Assembly: GCF_000740795.1 (NCBI RefSeq)
Contig: NZ_JGYG01000004.1
Location: forward strand, 170,341 to 234,340
Length of the DNA stretch: 64,000 nt
From: Haematobacter massiliensis
Lineage (GTDB): Bacteria > Pseudomonadota > Alphaproteobacteria > Rhodobacterales > Rhodobacteraceae
Direction of reading: 5' to 3'
Shown: positions 1 through 8,100 of the stretch, piece after piece
Position numbering within the stretch: position 1 is the first letter of the stretch
How the letters are laid out: each line of letters begins with the position of its first letter
Notes under the pieces: model-generated
Databases searched by the model: none
The model's input: only the letters and a program-made list of their open reading frames with translations
What the model was told of the DNA's origin: nothing
Program-made: the position numbers and the translations under genes

Positions 1-882
1 ACGCCATTCCATGCCGATCTTTCAGTTGACTGGGACAGCCTCGACCGCCTGACTGATTTCTATCAAGACGCAGGCGCGACCGGGATCACCATCCTCGGCA
101 TCATGGGGGAGGCACAGAAACTCACACCGGAGGAGAGCCGGGAGATCGCGCGCCGGGTCATCGCGCGTGCGCGGGTGCCGGTCGTGGTCGGTGTATCCAA
201 CCCATCCTTTGCCGCGATGGAGGCGCTGGCGAAGGAGGCGATGGATCTGGGCGCGGCGGGTGTCATGGTTGCCGGTCATGCCGCGCTGCGCTCGGACGAG
301 CAGATTGCCGCGCATTTCCGCAACGCCGTGGAGGCTATCGGGCCGGACACGCCATGGGCATTGCAGGATTATCCGCTGACCCTTTCGGTCGTGCTGTCGG
401 TGCCGATGATCCAGCGGCTGATGGCGGAACACCCGTCCTGCATCATGCTGAAGGCGGAGGACTGGCCCCAGCTTGAGAAGCTGTCCGCCATCCGTCGCCT
501 GCAGGCGGACGGCGCGCTCAGGCCGTTTTCCATCCTGACGGCGAATGGCGGGCTGTTTCTCGATCTGGAACCCGGGCGTGGCTCCGATGGGGCAATGACG
601 GGCTATGCCTTCCCGGACATGCTGGTGGAGCTGGACCGGCTTCACCGCAGCGGAGAGCGGGACGCCGCCCATGACCTGTTCGACGCACATCTACCGATGA
701 TCCGCATGGAGCAGCAGGCGGGGATCGGGCTGGCCGTGCGGAAATACCTGCTCATGCGGCGGGGGGCGATCGCGAATGATATTCAGCGCAAACCGGGGTC
801 GTCCCTTACCCCGCAGGGACGGGCGGAGATCGACTATCTGCTTGTCCGCCTCGCCCGGAAGGATGCCCGTGCGCAGGTCTGA
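1..882 (+). CDS. Dihydrodipicolinate synthase family aldolase/lyase, 5' end missing
   Basis: The reading frame is open from the first base of the window, so the start lies upstream. The protein is a DapA/N-acetylneuraminate-lyase type TIM-barrel class I aldolase. Visible landmarks are the GITILGIMGE strand-loop near the start (family substrate loop, normally GxxGE), the QDYP segment holding the general tyrosine, and IMLKAED, whose lysine should form the Schiff base with a 2-oxo acid. The family joins or cleaves pyruvate or a related keto acid with an aldehyde. The substrate cannot be told from sequence; many such paralogues act on sugar acids rather than in lysine synthesis. A short inverted repeat (GCTCCCG/CGGGAGC) lies just after the stop and may help termination. 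Confidence 0.85.
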   Translation, partial: TPFHADLSVDWDSLDRLTDFYQDAGATGITILGIMGEAQKLTPEESREIARRVIARARVPVVVGVSNPSFAAMEALAKEAMDLGAAGVMVAGHAALRSDEQIAAHFRNAVEAIGPDTPWALQDYPLTLSVVLSVPMIQRLMAEHPSCIMLKAEDWPQLEKLSAIRRLQADGALRPFSILTANGGLFLDLEPGRGSDGAMTGYAFPDMLVELDRLHRSGERDAAHDLFDAHLPMIRMEQQAGIGLAVRKYLLMRRGAIANDIQRKPGSSLTPQGRAEIDYLLVRLARKDARAQV

Positions 883-988
883 CGCGCTGTGCTCCCGTCA
901 ACGCCTGTCGCGGCGGGAGCTATGCGTCTGCGGCGCAACTACGGAGCGTCAGGATGAGGGTGGTTCAAAGGGTCTGCACACGTCGTGG

Positions 989-1285
989 TCACCCGGACGG
1001 TCGTGTTGCTGTCACATGCCTGAGGCGGGCGCCGGGCGATACCCCCGCATCAGGGCGCAGAGATGGCCGCGCATGCACAGGCAGATGAGCGCCCGACGCA
1101 CTTCGGGGCCGCGAAAAGGCGCTTCTTCCGCAGATCTGGTCGGCGAGTCCCTGCTCGACCACGCGGCCCCGGCGCATCATGACCCGGTCCGGCATGGTGC
1201 GAATGACGCCAAGGTCATGGCTGACCAGCACCATGGTGATTGCCCGGTCGCGCTGCAGTCGTTTCAAGGTATCCAGCACCATCAG
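989..1285 (-). pseudogene. Remnant of an oligopeptide-type ABC transporter ATPase
   Basis: Read on the minus strand from about 1282, this stretch gives LDTLKRLQRDRAITMVLVSHDLGVIRT followed shortly by RRGRVVEQG, here described in parts. It matches the region after Walker B, the H-loop (SHDLG) and the beta-strand after it in DppD/DppF-type ATPases. Walker A, the signature motif and Walker B are absent. After VVEQGLADQI the expected C-terminal tail is lost. Upstream, the frame meets a stop within about 20 codons. This is therefore a fragment of about 45 recognisable residues, not a working gene. It lies between two plus-strand genes with no other transporter parts nearby. Confidence 0.6.
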
Positions 1286-1454
1286 CGAATTCGCTCACCC
1301 AGCAAAGCGGCCACGGGCGCCGTCGTTCCAAAACGCGGTTGAGATGGCAGCGTATGCGGCCACTTCAGAGAGTACCGCGAATGCGGGGCGGGGGTGGCCT
1401 CTCCCGCGGGTTTAATGGTTTATAGGACTGTCCAAGATGGTGGAGGAGGAAAGA

Positions 1455-2057
1455 GTGTCTCTCATGGAACGGCCTGATCTGGCTGACCTGCTGATGACTG
1501 TGATGGAGCGCGATATCCTGCCGCTCACCCGTGCGGGAGTGGAAGCAGGCAACAAGGTGTTCGGCGCCGCGCTGATCGACAAGACGACGGGGCGGCTCGT
1601 CATCGCCGGTACGAACAACGAGACGGCCAACCCGCTCTGGCATGGCGAGGTCCATACGCTGAAGCTGTTCTACGAACTGCCAGAAGAGGACCGGCCCGAT
1701 ACCCGCGACCTGATCTTCCTCTCGACGCATGAGCCGTGCTCGATGTGCCTGTCGGCGATCACATGGACGGGGTTCGACAATTTCTTTTATTTCTTCAGCC
1801 ATGAGGACAGCCGCGACGCGTTTGCGATCCCGCATGACCTGCGCATCCTGAAGGAAGTCTTCACCCTTGGCCCCGGAGAATATGCGCGGGAGAATGCCTT
1901 CTGGCAGTCGCGCGCCATCTCCCGGCTGATCGCACAGGCCCCGGAGGATGAGCGCGCGACCTTGCAGGAGCGGGCACGGGCGATCGCGGCGGAATATGAC
2001 CGGCTATCGGCGCTTTATCAGTCCGGCAAGACCGGCAATGCCATCCCGCTTAACTGA
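1455..2057 (+). CDS. CMP/dCMP-type (nucleoside/cytosine-like) deaminase family protein
   Basis: This is a zinc-dependent deaminase of about 200 residues. The zinc and catalytic motifs are visible as WHGE (zinc histidine plus proton-shuttling glutamate, about residue 63) and HEPCSMC (two zinc cysteines). It should remove an amino group from a purine, pyrimidine or related base by hydrolysis in the cytoplasm; the exact base is not evident. I chose the GTG at 1455 because GGAGGAGGA at 1442-1450 sits about five bases before it. An ATG at 1437 would lie upstream of that ribosome site, and an ATG at 1464 is a weaker alternative. The C-terminal 70 residues are helical and variable. No obvious operon partner is present. 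Confidence 0.8.
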   Translation: MSLMERPDLADLLMTVMERDILPLTRAGVEAGNKVFGAALIDKTTGRLVIAGTNNETANPLWHGEVHTLKLFYELPEEDRPDTRDLIFLSTHEPCSMCLSAITWTGFDNFFYFFSHEDSRDAFAIPHDLRILKEVFTLGPGEYARENAFWQSRAISRLIAQAPEDERATLQERARAIAAEYDRLSALYQSGKTGNAIPLN

Positions 2058-2534
2058 CGCACCGGTGCACCGGTGTCGTCGCGGGTCTTCCGCGGCATTG
2101 GTGAGAGTTTTCGGGGTGAGAAGGGATGCCGGCAGGCGATACGGGAGGTGCTGCATGCCTTTCCTATCCGGATTTCACCCCGAGATCTCGCCCATGCGAA
2201 GGCCAGCGCGCATGACGGCCTGGCCTTGTGGGCGCGAGCCGCGAACTGTTCAGCTCCCGCCCGTCAACATGGACAGACAGGCGATATATCCATTCCGCCG
2301 GGCCGGAATAAACCTCTCTTCATATCGGTCGAGAGGCGCGCCACAGACCGTTGATTTTGCTGAGGGGGGTTCTTCCTTCTTGGCCGGGGCTGCGCGAAGA
2401 CCGTAGGGGCAATAGCTGCCCCTGTTGGCAGACAGCCCTTTGTCTTCCAGAGAGGCGCGGGTTCGTTGAAGATGCCGCCGATGATCGTCGGGTTCGGGGG
2501 GAGCGGTGCCGGCTCTGTCTGGGGTGCGGGACGG
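2058..2534. other. 477-bp convergent intergenic region without a recognisable gene
   Basis: This stretch separates two convergent genes. Apart from the palindrome at its left end I see no ORF with protein-like composition, no RNA gene and no clear rho-independent terminator. Confidence 0.5.
2060..2075. repeat. 16-bp perfect palindrome made of two CACCGGTG units
   Basis: CACCGGTG occurs twice in direct succession. Because the unit is itself a palindrome, the whole 16 bp is also a perfect palindrome. It starts two bases after the stop codon of the deaminase gene. There is no following T-run, so it is not a classical terminator, but it could form a stem or bind a dimeric protein. Confidence 0.6.
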
Positions 2535-4400
2535 TCAACGGGGTGTGAGAGTGACGATCTCCTTCGTCTCGCGGTTCTCGAAATCCGACAGGCGAAGCGT
2601 CAAGCGGACGACCCAGAACCCGTCGAGGGGCAGGACGAAGCGGGCCGGCTGGCCCGGCTGGAGATCTTGGGCGAACGGGCCGAGACCGTAGGCGGGCTTG
2701 GAGAATTCGATGTGGATTGCGGGCGGGGCGAAGCTCTGACCCGCGCGCCGCACATCGTCCACCACGACCGTGACCGGTCCGGCCACACCCGGCGCGACGG
2801 TCAGCCGGGCAGAAAGGCCGTCACCGCCCGGAAACGTGATCTGCTGAACCGCGGGGATCAGGGGGGCGGGGAGCGTGCGAGGGGGCGGCGTGAAGCGCCA
2901 GAGCGACAGGGTGGCTATCACCAGGAGCCCCAGAACCACCTCTGCGGCGATGCTGCGGCGCAGGAGCTTCGGCGAGGCGGAGAAGCGGAGCCGGTTGAGG
3001 GCCGCCAGCCCCAGCATGCCAAGGACGAGCGCCAGTTTCACCAGCAGCACCTTGCCATAGGCGGTGGTGAAGAGCGCCTCCGCCCGGCCGAGCTGCACCG
3101 CAGCGAGGGCTGCGCCGCTGGCCACCAGCAGGCCGACGACGACCGGAGCCGCAGCGGAAAACCGGCGAAGGGGGGTGAGCTCCCCCGCCCTGAGGCTGGC
3201 CGCAAGGGGCACCAGCGTGCCGAGCCAGAGCACGGCGCCGAGGACATGCAGGGCGACGGCCGGGCGCATCAGCAGTTGCGGTGGGGCGGTCGCGGCATGG
3301 CCGGTGACCACTGCCGCCGCCATCGTCAACCCGAGGGCGAGGAGGGCCGAGGCCCTCTCTGCCGTGCGAGGGGCGGGGCCGCGCGTGATTTCCGCTGGCC
3401 GCCGCGCCGCCGCGACAGGGGCTCCGGCGGGGAGGGGCGCGGTGGTGACCATGGCAGCAACAGGGGTGGTGGCAGCGGCGATGGCAGTGGCGTCTTGCCG
3501 GTCATGCCACACGGAGACCAGACGGGCGGAATTTCTGCCAGGCGCCGTGAGACTTGTTTCCTGTGTTCGCTTCCCGAATGGTCCGCCCGGCGCAGGGCGC
3601 GCGCGGCCCGAACCCGGGCCGTTCTCGGGGTTGTGCCGCGCGGCGAGGTTGGCAGCGGTGTCGCGATCTCCCCCGACAAGCGAGACCAGCAATGCCAGCG
3701 CGGTGAGGGTGAAGGCGAGCCGTGCCGGGCCAGTCATGGCTTCCGCCCAGGGTGGGGCGGTCAGAAGTGCGGCGGGGGGCAGACCCAGCAGGTCCAGCCC
3801 CTGCAACCCGGCGACAATCGGCACGAGCGCGAGGCCGATCAGCACCGCCCGCTTGCCCGCCCGCCAGTGCCGCCCGCCTGAAAAGGCCGCGAAAACACGG
3901 CTCCCCACGGCCAGCAGCGTCGTGGCCAGCAGCGCCGTGCGTGCGATCCACAGGCCGAGGCGGGTGGCAAGGGGTGTGCCGGTGTCCACGGAGGCTCCGC
4001 CGCTTGCCTCGCCGATGGAAAAGACCGTTCCGCCGGACAGGGCATGGCCGTCCGCGGCGGTCGCGCGCCAGGAGAGGACATGGCTGCCCTTGCCCGGCAG
4101 CGCGGGGAGCGGCCAGATCACCCGGTCACCCTCCACACGCGCACCCTCCAGCATCACCGTCCGCCCGTCGGGCGCGGTCAACCGTGCCACCAGCGGGCGC
4201 ACCGGCTCATCGAAGGTGAGGGTGAGCTCAGAGGGCGGGATCTCCAGCACGATGCCGTCAGGAGGCGTGACGGAGATCAGCCCCGCATGGGCCTCCACCC
4301 GCCCAGGAAGGAGAGACGGCAAGAGCAGCGCAGAGACAAGCAGCGCGACAAGATGCAGGCGACCGGCCAAAGGCCGGGAGCCTGGAGGATCAGCGAGCAT
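2535..4400 (-). CDS. Fused CopC-CopD copper resistance/import protein
   Basis: The 621-residue protein begins with a signal segment and then a CopC domain. HAGL at about residue 38 is the likely mature N-terminus with its copper-ligand histidine, and TFDEPV and DGHALSG are typical CopC strands. From about residue 145 there follow several hydrophobic helices of a CopD domain (LHVLGAVLWLGT, YGKVLLVKLALVL). A roughly 110-residue periplasmic tail closes the protein. Such fusions (YcnJ-like) take part in copper uptake or resistance at the inner membrane. A 100-residue Ala/Pro/Arg-rich, non-hydrophobic loop splits the CopD helices at about residues 240-340, which is unusual. The start lies inside a 19-bp triple repeat, so translation initiation is uncertain. 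YcnI lies directly upstream in the same direction. Confidence 0.88.
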   Translation of the reverse strand: MLADPPGSRPLAGRLHLVALLVSALLLPSLLPGRVEAHAGLISVTPPDGIVLEIPPSELTLTFDEPVRPLVARLTAPDGRTVMLEGARVEGDRVIWPLPALPGKGSHVLSWRATAADGHALSGGTVFSIGEASGGASVDTGTPLATRLGLWIARTALLATTLLAVGSRVFAAFSGGRHWRAGKRAVLIGLALVPIVAGLQGLDLLGLPPAALLTAPPWAEAMTGPARLAFTLTALALLVSLVGGDRDTAANLAARHNPENGPGSGRARPAPGGPFGKRTQETSLTAPGRNSARLVSVWHDRQDATAIAAATTPVAAMVTTAPLPAGAPVAAARRPAEITRGPAPRTAERASALLALGLTMAAAVVTGHAATAPPQLLMRPAVALHVLGAVLWLGTLVPLAASLRAGELTPLRRFSAAAPVVVGLLVASGAALAAVQLGRAEALFTTAYGKVLLVKLALVLGMLGLAALNRLRFSASPKLLRRSIAAEVVLGLLVIATLSLWRFTPPPRTLPAPLIPAVQQITFPGGDGLSARLTVAPGVAGPVTVVVDDVRRAGQSFAPPAIHIEFSKPAYGLGPFAQDLQPGQPARFVLPLDGFWVVRLTLRLSDFENRETKEIVTLTPR

Positions 4401-4440
4401 GTGGAGGATCAGCGAGCATGTGGAGGATCAGCGAGCATGT
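4384..4440. repeat. Three tandem 19-bp repeats over the start of the copCD gene
   Basis: The unit GGAGGATCAGCGAGCATGT occurs three times without mismatch at 4384-4402, 4403-4421 and 4422-4440. Read on the minus strand each unit carries an ATG (first bases 4400, 4419 and 4438). Because 19 is not a multiple of three, the three ATGs are in three different frames, and only the one at 4400 opens the CopC-CopD frame. Gain or loss of a unit would change the leader and the frame of upstream starts. Confidence 0.85.
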
Positions 4441-4551
4441 GGGAACGGGCGGCAACAGCGAAACTCCGCCGCCCCCGGCTTCCCCGGAGAGGGGAAGAAA
4501 GGTGCCGCAGGGCGACGGCGGCCAGGCAGCGGTTGTGCGGGAGAGGTGAGA

Positions 4552-5016
4552 TCACGATCCGGGGGCGATGCGCAGGCGCGGCGCCGGGTGATCGCTGTCC
4601 GCCCCGTCGATCCATCGGACCACGGTATCGCCGCAGACCTGCACCACCGGCAGGACAAGATCACCCGCCGCCAGCCCTTCGCCTTGCAGGGTCGCGACAA
4701 AGGCGAACTTCTGCTTCGTGCCGTCGGGGAGGGGGCCGCCGGTCCAGCGGATTTCGGTCACGCGGCCTTCCCCGGGCGTCTCGACCTGCCATCCCGGACG
4801 GGGCGTAATCAGGATGTTCGAGAGCCCCTCCGGCAAGGCCACGCGGAGCGCGGTCGTCGCAGCGCCTGAGCAGCCGTGACCAACTTCAAGCGCGATCTCC
4901 ACCGTCTGGCCCGCGCTGGCCTGCGTGGGGGAGACATGGATATGGGCCGCGGCGGGGAGTGCTGTGAGGAGCAGCGCAGGCAAGAGCGCCGGATAGGTGA
5001 CGAAACGAAGGGTCAT
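4552..5016 (-). CDS. ycnI: YcnI-family periplasmic copper-binding protein (DUF1775)
   Basis: This is a 154-residue protein with a cleavable signal peptide ending ...LPAAA, after which the mature chain would begin HIHVSPTQAS. In the DUF1775 family the N-terminal histidine and a tryptophan bind one copper ion; HIHV and the later PRPGWQVE fit this. The rest is the expected beta-sandwich with an internal cysteine pair (HGCSGA and VQVCGD). The start at 5016 was chosen over an upstream ATG because AGGA lies six bases before it and the signal peptide then begins correctly (MTLRFVTY). It lies upstream of CopC-CopD, a pairing known from other bacteria, and only 35 bp after the transporter ATPase gene, so it may share that transcript. 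Confidence 0.87.
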   Translation of the reverse strand: MTLRFVTYPALLPALLLTALPAAAHIHVSPTQASAGQTVEIALEVGHGCSGAATTALRVALPEGLSNILITPRPGWQVETPGEGRVTEIRWTGGPLPDGTKQKFAFVATLQGEGLAAGDLVLPVVQVCGDTVVRWIDGADSDHPAPRLRIAPGS

Positions 5017-5051
5017 GGCATGTCCTAAGAAAATCGAAAGAAACGGGGAGG

Positions 5052-5864
5052 TCACCAAGTTGCCTCCAGGCCGAGGTGGCCGAGCGCTTGGTGGCGCAAT
5101 TCCGCGAGGCGGGGATCGCCCCGGCGGCGGGGATAGGGCAGATCCACGGCCAGATCGGCCACGATCCGCGCAGGACGCGGGCCGAAGACGAGCACCCGCT
5201 GGGCGAGGAATACCGCCTCCTCCACGTCATGCGTCACGAGCACGGCGGTCAGCCCCGTCTGCTCCCACAGCCGCACCAGTTCCGCCTGCATGGCGAGACG
5301 CGTGAGGCTGTCGAGCTTGCCCAGCGGTTCGTCGAGCAGCAGCAGGTTCGGCCGGTTCACCAGCGCACGGGCAAGCGCCACGCGTTGCGCCATGCCGCCG
5401 GAGAGCTGATGGGGATAGGCGGCCTCGAACCCCGAAAGCCCGACGAGCCGGATCGCGGCATCGACGCGGTGGCCTTCGGATTTCAGGATGCCCTGCGCCT
5501 CCAGACCGAGCGCTACATTCGCCCGTACCGTGCGCCACGGGAAAAGCGTCGGATCCTGAAAGACGAGGATGCGCGAGGGGTCGGGATCGCCGACCTCCTC
5601 CCCATTCACGCGGATATGGCCCGCTGCGGGATGATCGAGCCCCGCGATCAGCCGCAGGAGCGTGGACTTGCCGCAACCCGAGGGGCCGAGGAGGGCCACG
5701 AAGGCACCGGGCTCCACGGAGAACGACACATCGTCCAGCACCGCTAGCGGCGCGCCTTCAAGATCGAAGTGGTGGGAGACGTCCGCCACGTCGATCCGGC
5801 GGCCCGCGGGTGCGGCTTCCGCTTCCGCGGACCCCTGGGGGGCGATCTTCTGATGGACTACCAC
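5052..5864 (-). CDS. ABC transporter ATPase, nitrate/sulfonate/taurine type (SsuB-like)
   Basis: This is a cytoplasmic ATPase that powers import. Walker A (GPSGCGKST) lies at residues 60-68, the signature is LSGGMAQRVALARAL, Walker B is LLLLDEP and the H-loop is VTHDVEEAV. The 25-residue N-terminal stretch is variable and probably disordered. The start is a GTG at 5864: GGAG lies seven bases before it, and it overlaps the end of the permease gene by seven bases, which suggests translational coupling. Together with the adjacent permease, binding protein and SsuD-like monooxygenase it should import an organosulfonate or similar sulfur compound. Confidence 0.87.
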   Translation of the reverse strand: MVVHQKIAPQGSAEAEAAPAGRRIDVADVSHHFDLEGAPLAVLDDVSFSVEPGAFVALLGPSGCGKSTLLRLIAGLDHPAAGHIRVNGEEVGDPDPSRILVFQDPTLFPWRTVRANVALGLEAQGILKSEGHRVDAAIRLVGLSGFEAAYPHQLSGGMAQRVALARALVNRPNLLLLDEPLGKLDSLTRLAMQAELVRLWEQTGLTAVLVTHDVEEAVFLAQRVLVFGPRPARIVADLAVDLPYPRRRGDPRLAELRHQALGHLGLEATW

Positions 5865-7051
5865 CGAACAACTCCTTTCTGCCAGACGAGAACCCTGTCA
5901 CGGATGCGGAACAGGAGGGTGATGAGGCCCGAGCACATCGCCGCCATCACGAAGAGCGCGCCATACATGTTGGCATAAGCGGCCCAGCCCTGCGCCCATT
6001 GCAGATACCAGCCAAGACCAGCCTCCACCCCCAGCATCTCCGCCACGACCAGCACGGCAAACGAGGTGGACAGGCCCATGAACAGGCCCACGAATACATG
6101 CGGCAGCGCCGCCGGGATCGCGACCTTGAGGATCAGGAAGCGGGGAGAGGCGCCAAGGGTGCGGGCGATCTCGTAATAGTCGCGGTTCACCGCCGCCACG
6201 CCCGACCAGGTGAGCACCGCCACCGGGAATGCCGTGGAGAAAGCGATGAGAAAGACCGAGGCAGAGCCGGAGGTCGGAAAGATGAAGAAGGCCAGCGGCA
6301 GCCAGGCCGTTGCCGGCAACGGCCCGATGTAGCGCAGGAGCGGCGTGGCCCAGTAGCTGACCTTCCGCGACCAGCCCATGGCGATGCCGATGGCGAAGCC
6401 CGCTGTGGCCCCGAAGAAGAACCCCTTGGCCAGCAGCCAGACGGAGAAGGAGGCGCTGTGCAGGATCTTCGGCCAGTCATAGAGGAACACCTCCAGCATG
6501 GCCTGCGGGGTGGGGAAGAAGGGCTGGGGCAGCCAGCCTGTCTTGGCGGTCACCACGGTCCAGACCGCGGCGAAAAGGGCTATGGCGGCGAGCCAGGGGC
6601 CACGCGCCCGCGTCCAGCGTCCCACCCGCCCGAGCCGGTCGCCCGCGAGCCCCAGCAGGATCAGGAGCGCGCCGGTTCCGATCCACAGCGCCGTGAGCTC
6701 CCGGCCAAGCGGCTGGAACGTCAGGTCCGGCCACCACGCCAGCAGCGCCGCAGCGGCGAGCCACAGAAGCCCCGCCAGCACCACTGTCGGCTGCGCCGGC
6801 GACAGGGAACCGGCGTCGCGGGGAAGGTGCCGCGCAGCAGTGCCGGTTTGCAGGCCGGCCGGCGCCCCGGCAGTGCTCGCGCCGGTCGCATCGTCTTGGG
6901 AGGGGTGCGGCGGGAGCAAACCTGTCCTCTCGGGCGCCGTCGAGGCGGGGCCGTCCGTGTCCGTGGGATCGGTCAGGACGGATCTGGTTCCCGTGGGGAG
7001 GGGTCTGGCGCGCACCGCGCCCGACCCGCCGGGAAAATCAATGGATGACAT
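5858..7051 (-). CDS. ABC transporter permease, SsuC/TauC type, with long N-terminal extension
   Basis: This 397-residue inner-membrane permease carries a binding-protein-dependent transport domain in its C-terminal 250 residues. The EAA-type cytoplasmic loop is visible as IARTLGASPRFLILKVAIPAA. Family members are usually about 250-280 residues. Here roughly 80 residues of Pro/Ala/Thr-rich, probably disordered sequence come first, followed by two extra hydrophobic segments (QPTVVLAGLLWLAAAALLAWW and WLAAIALFAAVWTVV, each approximate). The long start is supported by AGGGA a few bases before ATG 7051 and by its position 11 bases after the binding-protein gene. Partners are the ATPase downstream and the binding protein upstream. 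Confidence 0.86.
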   Translation of the reverse strand: MSSIDFPGGSGAVRARPLPTGTRSVLTDPTDTDGPASTAPERTGLLPPHPSQDDATGASTAGAPAGLQTGTAARHLPRDAGSLSPAQPTVVLAGLLWLAAAALLAWWPDLTFQPLGRELTALWIGTGALLILLGLAGDRLGRVGRWTRARGPWLAAIALFAAVWTVVTAKTGWLPQPFFPTPQAMLEVFLYDWPKILHSASFSVWLLAKGFFFGATAGFAIGIAMGWSRKVSYWATPLLRYIGPLPATAWLPLAFFIFPTSGSASVFLIAFSTAFPVAVLTWSGVAAVNRDYYEIARTLGASPRFLILKVAIPAALPHVFVGLFMGLSTSFAVLVVAEMLGVEAGLGWYLQWAQGWAAYANMYGALFVMAAMCSGLITLLFRIRDRVLVWQKGVVRW

Positions 7052-7061
7052 GTCTTCCCTT

Positions 7062-8078
7062 TCAGGCCGTCAGAACGTCGGCATAGACCCGTTCGGCAAA
7101 TTGCTCGGGGTCGGTGGAGCGGCGGAAGATGTTGATCTGCTTCAGTTCGGTCGCGTATTGCGCAATCTCGGTCTTCAGGTTGCCGCCGGTCGGGGAATGG
7201 TCGTGAGTCTGGTCCTTCAGCACGGCCACCAGATCCTCAACGGTGCGGCCGCGCGGGGCCTGCGGCAGGAAGGCTTTTGCGGCGTCCTCCGGTCGTGCCA
7301 CCGTCCAGTCCTGCGCCTCCAGCAGCGCGCGGGTCAGCGCCTTGGCCGTCGCCGGATCGTCCCGCACAAGGCTACCTGACAGGCCCGCGATGCAGCAGAC
7401 GCGGTTTTCAAACCCGTGATCCAGGTTCGAGGCCACCTGCACGTATTTGCCCGGCGTGTCCTTCAGCCAGAAGTAGGCGCGGGGATCGCCATCCGCGATG
7501 GCGTCGATTTCCCCCCGCTCCGCCGCGATCTCCAGCACGTCGCTGGAGAAGGCGCGCCATTTAACATCGGTCTCCGGGTCGATCCCCGACTGATGCAGCA
7601 GGATGGAGAAGAAGTTCTTGCCCGGCGCGGCAAGGTCCGTCACCCCGATGGTCTTGCCCTTGAGCTGCGACAGTTCGGTGATCCCGGTCGATTGCAACGT
7701 GACGAGGCGGGAGCAGCCGCCATGGGTGCCCGCAGTGATCTTCACGTCGAACCCCTGCTCCAGCGCCTTCAGCCAGCGCAGCGCCATACCGATGCCGCCG
7801 TCGGCCTTGCCGGTGGCGATCGCTTCCAGCAGCGCCTCGGTGGATGCGCCGAAGTTCACGATCTCCACATCCAGCCCGTGTTTCTCGAAGATGCCATGGT
7901 CGCGGGCGACGAATACCGGCGCGAGGCAGATGGCGGAGGCGTTGGAGGCGAACTTGATCGGCTTCAGGCCGGCTGTCGCCTGCGCCCGGGCGAGGGATCC
8001 GACCCCCAGCCCGAGGAAGGGGGCGGCCAGGCCCACGCCTGCGGCGGTTCTAAGCAGGCTTCTGCGGGTCGTCGTCAT
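7062..8078 (-). CDS. ABC transporter substrate-binding protein, SsuA/NrtA/TauA type
   Basis: This is a periplasmic type 2 binding protein of about 338 residues. The N-terminus MTTTRRSLLRTAAGVG carries an RR-S-L-L motif, so export by the Tat system is likely, with cleavage near ARAQA. The core shows IKFASNASAICLAPVFVARDHGIFEKHG, typical of the SsuA/NMT1 fold, here shown in part. I chose ATG 8078 over a start 12 codons upstream because it begins the Tat signal and has GGAG just before it. It sits between the monooxygenase gene and the permease gene in the same operon. Confidence 0.86.
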   Translation of the reverse strand: MTTTRRSLLRTAAGVGLAAPFLGLGVGSLARAQATAGLKPIKFASNASAICLAPVFVARDHGIFEKHGLDVEIVNFGASTEALLEAIATGKADGGIGMALRWLKALEQGFDVKITAGTHGGCSRLVTLQSTGITELSQLKGKTIGVTDLAAPGKNFFSILLHQSGIDPETDVKWRAFSSDVLEIAAERGEIDAIADGDPRAYFWLKDTPGKYVQVASNLDHGFENRVCCIAGLSGSLVRDDPATAKALTRALLEAQDWTVARPEDAAKAFLPQAPRGRTVEDLVAVLKDQTHDHSPTGGNLKTEIAQYATELKQINIFRRSTDPEQFAERVYADVLTA

Positions 8079-8100
8079 CTGTGATCTCCGGTAAGGGGTG

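Noticed and set aside
2466..3881. 471-codon plus-strand frame
   Set aside because: It is antisense to CopC-CopD, Gly/Arg/Glu-rich and without family features.
3064..4869. 601-codon plus-strand frame opposite the CopC-CopD gene
   Set aside because: It is an Arg/Ala/Pro-rich shadow caused by high GC; the minus strand shows clear CopC, CopD and YcnI domains.
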